Shown here piece by piece: positions 1 through 6,865 of a DNA stretch of 12,191 bases (position 1 is the stretch's first letter; every line of letters begins with the position of its first letter). The DNA is taken from NCBI GenBank assembly GCA_021811525.1, contig JAJZOK010000071.1:1-12191 (forward strand). Reading direction: 5' to 3'. This stretch comes from Thermoplasmata archaeon (GTDB lineage: Archaea > Thermoplasmatota > Thermoplasmata > Thermoplasmatales > Thermoplasmataceae). The position numbers were made by a program, and so were the translations under genes. Under the pieces are notes generated by a model. That model saw nothing but the letters and a program-made list of their open reading frames with translations, did no database searches and had not been told where the DNA came from.

Positions 1-65
1 ACTAGTTTCTTGTCGTCTCCAACATACATCTCGAAGTTAATTTTGATAAAATCTCCGTCATCCAT
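1..65 (-). CDS. FKBP-type peptidyl-prolyl isomerase, N-terminal fragment (cut by window edge)
   Basis: Only the first 21 codons are visible; the gene runs off the left edge. It starts with ATG at 65-63 and reads MDDGDFIKINFEMYVGDDKK and then L. The pattern of an acidic start followed by G-D-F-I-K-I-N-F/Y is how archaeal FKBP-type prolyl isomerases begin (K-G-D-x-V/I-x-x-x-Y/F), and the continuing V-G-D-D-K-K-L resembles Thermoplasmata members of that family. These proteins catalyse cis-trans isomerisation of prolyl bonds and act as folding chaperones in the cytosol. A Shine-Dalgarno-like GGTGAT lies a few bases before the ATG, and a TATA box sits about 50 bp upstream. The assignment rests on a short stretch, so another small protein cannot be excluded. 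Confidence 0.55.
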   Translation of the reverse strand, partial: MDDGDFIKINFEMYVGDDKKL

Positions 66-110
66 TAGTTATCACCGAAGATGTGCAATGCGACGAAAGC
101 CCGAAAACCT

Positions 111-122
111 ATTTATATATAT
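111..122 (-). promoter_or_regulatory. TATA box of the FKBP-like gene
   Basis: Read on the minus strand this is ATATATATAAAT, a good archaeal TATA box. A start about 26 bp downstream would fall near base 90 and give a leader of roughly 25 nt that contains the GGTGAT ribosome-binding site before the ATG at 65. The rest of the 66-341 gap holds a second AT-rich stretch (about 209-245) and an orphan start-like signal on the plus strand at 252-328; no gene is seen there. Confidence 0.5.
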
Positions 123-341
123 CGAAGCTGAATCCTAATGCTCCGTTGTGTAAAATATTATGGAGTTTTGCCCACTTCGGCGTCTTTCCGATATTCATGT
201 TTAGAAAACTTAAATATATTTTTATGTAGTAATATTTCTTATTAGAAACACTCTATAAATCCAATGGGAAACGATTTTTCTGTGATTTAACCTTGTCCTA
301 AAGTTAGGAGGATCAAATGGGTGTTTGAACACACAATAAGT

Positions 342-2021
342 TCACTGCGTAATTACTCCAGTTGCCCCGTCAATGTGAATTGTGCTGCCAGGGCTTATCT
401 GTCCTGCTAGTTTTGTGTTGCTCAGTACTGTCACCCCTTTCTCGCGTATGGTTTCCTTCAGTTTAGTGGAAATATTGGGGATGAAGATTATGGCTTTCAG
501 CTTCTCAATTTCAATTCCGGGAGGAAGATCAGGCTTCTCAAGCACCAGAATTTCACCTTTACCGGAAATAGGGGTGAATGCCTTGCCTGTCAGGCTCTTT
601 CCAGAGGAGTAACCCCTGCCTACAAAATTTCCCACTGTGGCGACCCTTACTTCATTGGTTCCTCCAAACAGAAAATATGGTGCCCCTGATGTTATAATGA
701 CCCTGTCTCCCCTCTTGAGGAATGTCTTTTTTTCCACATAGGAAAGTGCCTCAACAGGGCTTATTTCATCATTACTGCCTTCAATGACCAGTGGCTCCAC
801 CCCACGGTACAGGTTGAGTTTTCTGGCAAGCCTCTCAGAAGTTACAGTGGCAATTATGGGTATATTTGGCCTCACAGCTGCCAGCATCTTTGCCGTATTG
901 CCGGTCTTGGTAAAAGCAAGAATCGCGTCTGCGTTGATTTCCAAAGAAATCATTTTTGCCGCCCGTGCGATTGAATAGGCAACCTGGTTTCCAAGAAACT
1001 CTTCAGGTTCTTTCAACTGGAAGTCTCTTGACTCCACATATTCTGCAATATCCTTCAGGTACTTCACGGCCGTATCCGGATAATCGCCAATTGAACTTTC
1101 CTCAGAAAGCATAAGGACATCTGCATTATCCAATATGGCGTTTGTTACGTCTGAGACTTCTGCTCTTGTTGGGCTGCTGGATTTCACCATGGATTCAAGC
1201 ATCTGAGTTGCTACAATTGTGGGAACTCCTTGCATGTGCGATTCTTCGATTATCTTTTTCTGGGCTATTGCAACTTCCTTAAGGGGAAGTTCCACTCCAA
1301 GGTCTCCTCTGGCGACCATGATGAAATCTGATACTTTGGCTATTTCCCGGATATTCTGGAATCCGTTCTTGGTTTCAATCTTTGACACGATGAACTGGTC
1401 TCCGCCCTCCTTCATGATGATTTCCTGCAGCTCCTCAACATCCTCCTTTCTCTGGACGAATGAAAGGGCGAACATGTCAACTTTAGCCTCAATACCCTCC
1501 TTAAGGTAGGCAATATCTCGTTCTGTTAGATTTCCAAGAGGGAGGAATTTTCCAGGAACGTTTACCCGGCTCCTGTCCCTAAGGATACCTTCATCCATGG
1601 ACTCGAGCACAATGTTACCCGAATCTTTTCCCGCAACCTTCATGCGGATTTTGCCGTCGCTTAAGAGAACCAGGTCCTTTGGGGAGAGAATATCATATAT
1701 TTCAGGGTGTGAAAATGTAATAATACCTTCATTTCTGGAATTGAGCTTGAACTTTTCTCCAGTTTCCACTTTCAATTCTCCACCGGGAAAATTGCCGGTT
1801 CTCAGTTCGGGGCCCTTAAGGTCAACCATTATTCCGACGTACTTGCCTGTTTCTGAATTGAGGTTATCCACAAATTCTGCTACTTTGCCAATGTAGCCAG
1901 GTGTTATGTGGGCGGTGTTTATCCTTATTACAGACAGCCCACTCTCATACATTGAAAGAAGTGGCTCCCTTTGAAAACTGGAGGGCCCAATAGTTGCCAC
2001 AATCTTCGTGCTTGACATCAT
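342..2021 (-). CDS. pyk: pyruvate kinase with C-terminal PEP-utiliser-like domain
   Basis: Catalyses phosphoenolpyruvate + ADP to pyruvate + ATP, the last step of glycolysis, in the cytosol. The 559-residue product shows the family signatures in order: TKIVATIGPSS at the N terminus, RINTAH, DLKGPELRTG, the active-site lysine block SKIETKNGFQN, VARGDLGVELP, ATQMLESMV and PTRAEVSDVTNAILDNADV. It is longer than the usual 470 or so residues because about the last 90 residues resemble the PEP-utiliser mobile domain seen at the end of Bacillus-type enzymes, ending IHIDGATGVI. That domain lacks the TSHAA phosphohistidine motif. The reading frame opens at a TTG at 2096, but ATG at 2021 (or the adjacent ATG at 2018) is preferred: a TATA box lies 22-25 bp upstream, fitting a leaderless mRNA, and the family begins at this point. 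It follows trpC by about 70 bp but has its own promoter. Confidence 0.95.
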   Translation of the reverse strand: MMSSTKIVATIGPSSFQREPLLSMYESGLSVIRINTAHITPGYIGKVAEFVDNLNSETGKYVGIMVDLKGPELRTGNFPGGELKVETGEKFKLNSRNEGIITFSHPEIYDILSPKDLVLLSDGKIRMKVAGKDSGNIVLESMDEGILRDRSRVNVPGKFLPLGNLTERDIAYLKEGIEAKVDMFALSFVQRKEDVEELQEIIMKEGGDQFIVSKIETKNGFQNIREIAKVSDFIMVARGDLGVELPLKEVAIAQKKIIEESHMQGVPTIVATQMLESMVKSSSPTRAEVSDVTNAILDNADVLMLSEESSIGDYPDTAVKYLKDIAEYVESRDFQLKEPEEFLGNQVAYSIARAAKMISLEINADAILAFTKTGNTAKMLAAVRPNIPIIATVTSERLARKLNLYRGVEPLVIEGSNDEISPVEALSYVEKKTFLKRGDRVIITSGAPYFLFGGTNEVRVATVGNFVGRGYSSGKSLTGKAFTPISGKGEILVLEKPDLPPGIEIEKLKAIIFIPNISTKLKETIREKGVTVLSNTKLAGQISPGSTIHIDGATGVITQ

Positions 2022-2038
2022 ACAATATATTCTGAATC

Positions 2039-2046
2039 TATTTAAT
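2039..2046 (-). promoter_or_regulatory. TATA box of pyk
   Basis: Minus-strand ATTAAATA, centred about 21.5 bp before the ATG at 2021 and 24.5 bp before the ATG at 2018. With archaeal spacing the transcript should begin at or within a few bases of the start codon. It lies in the trpC-pyk gap, so pyk can be transcribed independently of the trp operon; read-through from trpC is also possible, since no clear terminator is seen between them. Confidence 0.55.
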
Positions 2047-2092
2047 TCTGAATCTGCAACTTGAAACCTTTTCTCCACATATAACTGCGAAT

Positions 2093-2827
2093 TCAATGTA
2101 AGATGTTGCCAGTATGGAATTCTCCGTTGAGCATGGAAGTTCCAATTAGCATTCCCAGATATGGGGACATATCGTTTTCATGCAAATAGTTGCTATCGAT
2201 CCCGCTCTCAAGCACTACTTCCAATTCACTCCCCTCATACTTTTGAAGCACCTGATGTTCTTTGGGGTCCATCTTCAATGTTTTCAGGTTCCTTCTGTTG
2301 TATCCATATATAACGCCTTTCAGAGGTTTCAGGACATCAAGAAATTTTATATCGTGAAATTCCACAAGTGCTTCCATTCCCAGGGATATGGCGTAGTTGC
2401 TCAATTCCTGTGCCTTTTCAATTCCTATGAAATCAAGTATGAAAAGTACTGCATCTGCCCCTGAGTTGAATGCATTCCGAACCATGAGCCCGCTTGATAC
2501 AAAGTCCTTGTCAAGAATGGGAAGGTTGAATTCCTGGACCACTGTAATGTCTGCATAATTCCCCAAGAAGTGATCAGGCTCCGTTAGAATGCTTAATCCT
2601 GCGACACTTTGGAGATCTGCTTTCCTGAAATAGTCAAGTGGCCCAATATCCCTTCCAAGATTAAAGCCAGATGGCGACTTCCTCTTGAATTCCGATATTA
2701 TCCCAGTTTTTCCAAGCTTCTTGAAATTCAGGAGGCTCTTCTTTAGGCTGATAGGATCCCTGGTGCGACTGTATTCAACTGGCTTCCGCAGCCAGTTCCT
2801 GGAATAGATGTGCTCAACTGTGCTCAC
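2093..2827 (-). CDS. trpC: indole-3-glycerol-phosphate synthase
   Basis: Converts carboxyphenylaminodeoxyribulose phosphate to indole-3-glycerol phosphate with ring closure and loss of CO2, the fourth tryptophan step. It is a single-domain (beta/alpha)8 enzyme, about 244 residues, as in Sulfolobus. All catalytic positions can be matched: Glu and Lys in ISEFKRKSPSG, Lys in LDKDF, Glu in ALVEFHD, Asn and Arg in GYNRRNL, and Glu-Ser in VLESGI, with the phosphate loop IGTSML near the end. The frame opens with GTG at 2836, but GTG at 2827 has the better ribosome-binding site (AGGTG, 6 nt before it) and is used here; the difference is three residues. It overlaps the end of trpG by 14 nt and is the last gene of the operon. 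GINNRNL is changed to GYNRRNL, which keeps the key Asn and Arg. Confidence 0.93.
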   Translation of the reverse strand: MSTVEHIYSRNWLRKPVEYSRTRDPISLKKSLLNFKKLGKTGIISEFKRKSPSGFNLGRDIGPLDYFRKADLQSVAGLSILTEPDHFLGNYADITVVQEFNLPILDKDFVSSGLMVRNAFNSGADAVLFILDFIGIEKAQELSNYAISLGMEALVEFHDIKFLDVLKPLKGVIYGYNRRNLKTLKMDPKEHQVLQKYEGSELEVVLESGIDSNYLHENDMSPYLGMLIGTSMLNGEFHTGNILH

Positions 2828-3389
2828 TGATAACACCTATAAAATTCCTCATTATTTCCCTGCCATATTGCGAGTAGTAGCTTTCAGGATGGAACTGTAA
2901 GCCAAAGTTGCGGCCATCTTCTGAGTGGAAGGCCATAGCTGTACCGTCAGTAGCGGAAACTGCATCCACAATTATGCTACGGTTAGGTTTTATTGCAAGC
3001 GAGTGGTACCTGACAGCTTTGAATTTGCCAGGGATTCCAGAAAGCAAGCCTGTTCCAAAATTCTCCATGGTGTCTATCTCACCGTGCATCAGGGTGTCTG
3101 TTCTGTAGATTCTACAACCAAGATGATATCCTATGAGTTGGTGGCCGAAGCAGATTCCAAGGGCAGCCGGGAAACCTTTTTCCAGTAGTTCCAAACCCAT
3201 TCCCCTATCTCTCTGATTTACAGGATTTCCAGGTCCTGGTGAAATAATGAGTGCATCATATTCTCCTGAATCGACGTGTTCAATATCAGCACTATTGTCA
3301 ACCACGTCCACTCCTAAACCTTCTCTCCGAAGAAGGCCCACTATGTTGAAAGTAAATGAGTCCTTGTTGTCAAGCAGCATTATGCGCAA
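2814..3389 (-). CDS. trpG: anthranilate synthase glutamine amidotransferase subunit
   Basis: Hydrolyses glutamine and passes ammonia to TrpE for anthranilate formation. This is a class I glutamine amidotransferase of 191 residues, the usual size. Visible motifs are LLDNKDSFTFN at the start, SPGPGNP (residues 50-56), the nucleophile Cys80 in LGICFGHQ, MHGE, VRYHSLAI, and the His167/Glu169 pair in LQFHPES. The start is TTG at 3389, which gives MRIMLLDN, the usual first strand of the family, with GGGTGGG upstream as ribosome-binding site. An ATG at 3380 that shares one base with the trpE stop is the alternative and would remove three residues. It overlaps trpE by 10 nt, which fits translational coupling of the two subunits of one complex. 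An enzyme shared with folate synthesis (PabA) is possible, but the operon makes TrpG the likely role. Confidence 0.94.
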   Translation of the reverse strand: MRIMLLDNKDSFTFNIVGLLRREGLGVDVVDNSADIEHVDSGEYDALIISPGPGNPVNQRDRGMGLELLEKGFPAALGICFGHQLIGYHLGCRIYRTDTLMHGEIDTMENFGTGLLSGIPGKFKAVRYHSLAIKPNRSIIVDAVSATDGTAMAFHSEDGRNFGLQFHPESYYSQYGREIMRNFIGVISEHS

Positions 3390-4567
3390 ATTAACCCACC
3401 CGCCAATATTGTGCCGGCTTTGGCAATTATTTCATCTACTTCATTGCTGGGGTCGGAATCCTTTACTATGCCTGCTCCAGCCTGAGTGTATGACTTGCCA
3501 CCGTTTTTGAAAGCTGACCTTATGGTCAGTGCCATATCCATGTGGTCTTTTCCCATGACTCCAACCGTACCGCCATACGGCCCCCTCTCAGTGGTTTCAT
3601 ATTCATCGATTATCTCTATGGCACGGACCTTTGGAGCTCCGCTTACTGTACCGGCCGGGATAAGCGAAGAAAAGATGTCAAAATTGCTCTTTCCTTTTGC
3701 GAGCTTGGCTTCTACACTGCTTGTCAGGTGGATAACTGAGTAAAATTTCTCCGGCACCATGCTTCTGCTAACATTTACGCTGTCTGATGAGCCGATTCTG
3801 GATAGGTCATTTCTGGCAAGATCCACAAGCATCCGGTGCTCGCATAGTTCCTTGTTGTCAGAAAGCAGCGATTCAACAAGATTGGCATCAGTGTTGCCAC
3901 CCCGGTTTCGTGTGCCGGCAATGGGGTTTATGGTTAACTGCTCGCCGTGTTTGGTGAATGCATTTTCCGGTGTGCTTCCGAGAATTTCCAAATTCCCCAT
4001 TTTGTAATAGTAAACATATCTGGATTTGTCATTGAATAGGAGGTGCCTAAGGATTTCCGGGCCGTTGAATCCCTCCAGATCAAATCGATGGGACATCACG
4101 ACCTGCAAAGCATCTCCATTTCTTATCCGTTCCCTTATTTCCAAAATGCTGTCTTCAAGCTTTCCCCTTTCCAGGGGTGGTAAATCAACTCTCTTCCTGC
4201 CAACATGTAATTGGTGTTCCTCTGTTCTTATAAAACTGCCAGAAACAGTCTCGGACGGGAGAATGGCTCCAATGAGTGGCCACTCTTTTCTGTGTCTGCT
4301 CTTGACTCCAAGTGTGTCTTGAACAAGGCTGAACGATGTAAAGATAGGAATTTTGATATCTCCCTCTTCAGATTCATCCATGAGCTCCGGGATGGTTTCA
4401 TCCAGTGCTTTTCTTGCACTTCCATTGAAGAGAAAAGGTTTCTCATCAGTCTTGAAAAGGAATTCTTCGCCAACTAATCTATCCTTGTCGCTGAACCTGC
4501 AGAAATATGCAAAGTCTGCACCCTGCTCCTTTAGCTCACCTACTTTGTTGATAAGTGGCTCCTTCAG
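3380..4567 (-). CDS. trpE: anthranilate synthase component I, probable CTG start
   Basis: Makes anthranilate from chorismate using ammonia from TrpG; first committed step of the pathway. The chorismate-binding domain is intact: PIAGTRNRGG, EHRMLVDLARNDLSR, PAGTVSGAPKVRA, TTERGPYGGTVG and QAGAGIVKDSDPSNE. The first ATG in frame is at 4381 and would give only 333 residues, well short of archaeal TrpE (about 420). The same frame stays open upstream to a stop at 4574-4576 with coding-like composition, and holds no ATG, GTG or TTG. A CTG at 4567-4565 lies exactly 9 nt after a perfect GGAGGTGATC, the same spacing as trpD and trpF, so it is taken as the start (395 residues). ATC at 4552 after GAAGGAG is a weaker alternative. 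The gene overlaps trpF by 32 nt. The N-terminal LLES-like tryptophan-binding motif is not recognisable. Confidence 0.88.
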   Translation of the reverse strand: MKEPLINKVGELKEQGADFAYFCRFSDKDRLVGEEFLFKTDEKPFLFNGSARKALDETIPELMDESEEGDIKIPIFTSFSLVQDTLGVKSRHRKEWPLIGAILPSETVSGSFIRTEEHQLHVGRKRVDLPPLERGKLEDSILEIRERIRNGDALQVVMSHRFDLEGFNGPEILRHLLFNDKSRYVYYYKMGNLEILGSTPENAFTKHGEQLTINPIAGTRNRGGNTDANLVESLLSDNKELCEHRMLVDLARNDLSRIGSSDSVNVSRSMVPEKFYSVIHLTSSVEAKLAKGKSNFDIFSSLIPAGTVSGAPKVRAIEIIDEYETTERGPYGGTVGVMGKDHMDMALTIRSAFKNGGKSYTQAGAGIVKDSDPSNEVDEIIAKAGTILAGGLICA

Positions 4568-5156
4568 AACGGATCACCTCCATGAATTCTATGATTTTCT
4601 TGTGGCTTTTTCTTCCCGGTGTCTCCTCCAGGCTGCTGCTTACATCTACAAAATACGGGGAGTACAAGAGCAGTTTTCTTAGGTTCGAAACAGAAACTCC
4701 TCCTGCAATGCCAATGGGAAAATTTCTCATATTTGTGACCCTTGCCATGGCGGAATCCAGCGCGTTTCTCCCATATTCCAGCAAGACAAGGTCTGCACCT
4801 AGTTTTATTTTTTCAATCCCTGAATTCAATGGAGATGGCTCTTCCTGTGCAAAAACTACAGAAATGACTTTTCGGCCCAGTTCCTCCTTCACATAACCAA
4901 TCTCTTTTGCTCCATGGGGAAAATGCAGTTGCACATAGGATTCCCTAGAATGTATGGCCATAACATTTTCCATTTCCGTATAAACACCAGCTACGGTAGC
5001 CCCCATGGAGGATAACTCGTTGACCAGGCTTTCACTTCCCTTTCTTGGAGATCTGTCTGATCTGACGATGCCAATGATGTCTGCGCCCTGCTCCATGGCA
5101 AATACAGCGTCTTCAGTGTTTGTTATTCCGCAAATCTTCACTATGGGCTCATGCAT
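4536..5156 (-). CDS. trpF: phosphoribosylanthranilate isomerase (divergent)
   Basis: Amadori isomerisation of phosphoribosylanthranilate to CdRP, the third step. The product is 206 residues and a TIM barrel by homology: VKICGIT with the catalytic Cys9 at the end of strand 1, GADIIGIV, SPRKG, VQLHFP, a glycine-rich phosphate site FPIGIAGGV, and FVDVSSSLEETPGRK. The second catalytic residue is normally Asp in an LLDS/LLDT motif followed by a GGTG loop; here the strand reads LVLLEYG, so Glu127 stands where Asp is expected, and GGTG is absent. The frame is open back to 5240, but ATG at 5156 is chosen because the family begins MxxxVKICG and GGAGGT lies 9 nt upstream. It overlaps trpD by 8 nt. Its place between trpD and trpE and the Cys motif make the identity secure; activity of the altered site is untested. 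Confidence 0.9.
   Translation of the reverse strand: MHEPIVKICGITNTEDAVFAMEQGADIIGIVRSDRSPRKGSESLVNELSSMGATVAGVYTEMENVMAIHSRESYVQLHFPHGAKEIGYVKEELGRKVISVVFAQEEPSPLNSGIEKIKLGADLVLLEYGRNALDSAMARVTNMRNFPIGIAGGVSVSNLRKLLLYSPYFVDVSSSLEETPGRKSHKKIIEFMEVIRSEGATYQQSR
4571..4581 (-). promoter_or_regulatory. strong Shine-Dalgarno site that decides the trpE start
   Basis: Minus-strand GGAGGTGATCC inside the end of trpF is a full match to the 16S rRNA anti-Shine-Dalgarno sequence. GGAGG ends 9 nt before a CTG in the trpE frame, and 9 nt is also the spacing found before the ATG of trpD and of trpF. No other gene start lies within reach, which argues that the ribosome initiates trpE at the CTG. Confidence 0.7.
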
Positions 5157-6126
5157 CCGCAGCGACCTCCACGACTTTCTGGATATGTTGATGAACCATC
5201 CCTGATAAGATGGTTTCAAGTGCGCTTCTGTAGGCTTCAATTATATCTGCGGATTTTCCATTTATCACAAGAGAAAGGGCTGCATTGATAGCTATGTAAC
5301 GGGCTGCGTTCATATTGACGCCCGCAAGCCCTTCCATTGTCAATCTGAACGAAGTCTCCGGGTCTAAACTGGAAATGTGTTCTATGCCAATCTTTTCCCC
5401 GATTATTTCTCTGGGTCTGATCACCATCTTCCTGGCTTTGCCTTTGGAAATCAGCACAACGTTGGTGTTGGAATATGGTGAAACTTCATCCATCCCGTCT
5501 TCTGAATAGATTACGCACCCCCTCTTATTGTTGAGAAGAATAAATTCCACGTAAATTTTAGAGATCTCTTCATGAGTAACTCCAAGCATCAGAACATCTG
5601 GATCTGCTGGATTGGTGATTGGGCCAAGATAGTTGAAAGCAGTCTTTGCGGGAATCATTTTCCTTGCCCTTGCAAACTTTGCAAAACTGTCGTTGTATTT
5701 TGGTGCTAGTATAAATGCAAAAGAACTGTCCCTGACCCTCTTCTCCAGAGCAACCTGGTCCATTTCGAAATTGTACCCAAGGAAGTTAAGGAAATCTGCA
5801 CTTCCTTTATTGCTGGTGGCTCCAAAATTACCATGTTTGGCAACCTTTACGCCCATGGCGCTTACTACAAGAGCTGCGGCGGTACTCACGTTGATGGTAT
5901 TCTTGCTGTCGCCCCCGGTGCCCACAATATCCGAAACGCCTTGCATCTTTGATAAAGTGGCCCTTTTCTTGATTATATTGGCTAGCTCCGCAATTATCGA
6001 AGCGGCATTTCCGCTCTCATTGATCTGCCTCAGAAACTCAGCCTTCTGCTCATCAGTGGAGTTATCCAGGATCGAATCAATTGTTGATTTCAGTTGATAA
6101 ACATCAATCCTGGTATTAGTCCACAT
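5149..6126 (-). CDS. trpD: anthranilate phosphoribosyltransferase
   Basis: Transfers phosphoribose from PRPP to anthranilate, the second pathway step; usually a homodimer. The 325-residue length is normal. Motifs are GTGGD (69-73) with TINVSTAAALV for PRPP binding, KHGN (97-100) followed by a GSAD motif, FNYLGPITNP, and the Mg-binding Asp213-Glu214 in GMDEVSP. Two positions differ from typical enzymes: the Arg after KHGN is Phe, and the Arg of the GIRTIFN-type motif, which contacts anthranilate in the Sulfolobus enzyme, is Lys161 here. ATG at 6126 is preceded by AAGGAGG with 9 nt spacing, an excellent ribosome-binding site. It overlaps trpA by 11 nt and trpF by 8 nt. The pyrimidine or thymidine phosphorylase relatives are less likely given the operon and size. 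Confidence 0.95.
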   Translation of the reverse strand: MWTNTRIDVYQLKSTIDSILDNSTDEQKAEFLRQINESGNAASIIAELANIIKKRATLSKMQGVSDIVGTGGDSKNTINVSTAAALVVSAMGVKVAKHGNFGATSNKGSADFLNFLGYNFEMDQVALEKRVRDSSFAFILAPKYNDSFAKFARARKMIPAKTAFNYLGPITNPADPDVLMLGVTHEEISKIYVEFILLNNKRGCVIYSEDGMDEVSPYSNTNVVLISKGKARKMVIRPREIIGEKIGIEHISSLDPETSFRLTMEGLAGVNMNAARYIAINAALSLVINGKSADIIEAYRSALETILSGMVHQHIQKVVEVAADA

Positions 6127-6865
6127 TGAGAGGAACCTCCTTAACCGATTCCTGGAATTTCCTGAACCCTTCGAGATCCCGATTTTTTAGATACTCCACT
6201 AGCAAGGTTCCTATGGCGACTCCACTGCTTCCAAGAGTGAGAACTTCTCTAATCTGGGCTGCTGTTCTGATTCCGAATCCAAAATTAATTTCCCTGCCAG
6301 GTAGAAGGTCAAGAATCCTCTTGGATACTTCCTCTAGATCAAAGGGCACATCTATTCCGGTTGAGGGTTGCAGCCCATAGTAAATCCAGGAAGTTGTCAT
6401 TGAAGACACAGAAATGATCAGGCCATCGGGTGTCGCAGGGTTGAAAAAAGGTATATAACTGAAGATTTCCTCAATTTCCGGAATAATCCGGTCACTTTCT
6501 TCGGAGTAGTCTGTTAGAAGATCTGCGACGATAACTCCACTGAAACCACTATCTTTCAGGAACTTAGCATAGCTAATGCCTTGTTTGCTAAATTTTTCAT
6601 AATAGCTCAGGGCATAGATGGGAATGCCTTTTCCAGTCAGAATGCTGGTGTATTCCAAAAGATGGGAAGAGGTGTAATCCTTCAGAGCCACGGAATGGGT
6701 GGCCTTTATAATGGGGCCATCATAGAGGGGGTTACTCTCAGGTATGCCTATCTCAACATATTTCACCACATCAGGATCCACAGCTTCCAGAAAGGACTTC
6801 AAGATTTCAATTGATGGATAATCTGCTGTAAAATACAGGATCAAAGGCTTCAAAAAATTGTTCAC
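6116..6865 (-). CDS. trpA: tryptophan synthase alpha subunit, Sulfolobus-like type
   Basis: Cleaves indole-3-glycerol phosphate to indole and glyceraldehyde 3-phosphate; indole is then used by TrpB. It is a 249-residue TIM barrel. The catalytic pair is present as Glu38 in VEIGIPE and Asp49 in YDGP. The surrounding sequence differs from classic TrpA: GIPFSDP is GIPESNP, the PDLP loop is ADLLTDY, and the region before the phosphate site is YYGLQPSTGIDVP rather than GVTG. This matches the divergent TrpA of Sulfolobus (YYGVRPTTGVPIP), which works with a TrpB2-type partner, as here. The start is GTG at 6865, overlapping the trpB stop as GTGA, so translation is probably coupled. GFGI and VAIGTLLV near the C terminus form the phosphate-binding end. 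Confidence 0.93.
   Translation of the reverse strand: MNNFLKPLILYFTADYPSIEILKSFLEAVDPDVVKYVEIGIPESNPLYDGPIIKATHSVALKDYTSSHLLEYTSILTGKGIPIYALSYYEKFSKQGISYAKFLKDSGFSGVIVADLLTDYSEESDRIIPEIEEIFSYIPFFNPATPDGLIISVSSMTTSWIYYGLQPSTGIDVPFDLEEVSKRILDLLPGREINFGFGIRTAAQIREVLTLGSSGVAIGTLLVEYLKNRDLEGFRKFQESVKEVPLNVD

Noticed and set aside
2022..2096. Longer pyruvate kinase N terminus starting at TTG 2096
   Set aside because: The added 25 residues do not resemble the family, the start is TTG, and the pyk TATA box lies inside this stretch.
3380..4381. trpE as a truncated gene or pseudogene starting at ATG 4381
   Set aside because: The frame continues upstream with coding-like sequence and a perfect ribosome-binding site before a CTG, so an unusual start explains it better than decay.
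5157..5240. Longer TrpF N terminus starting at 5240
   Set aside because: It overlaps trpD in another frame, and the ATG at 5156 has both the family start and a GGAGGT site 9 nt upstream.
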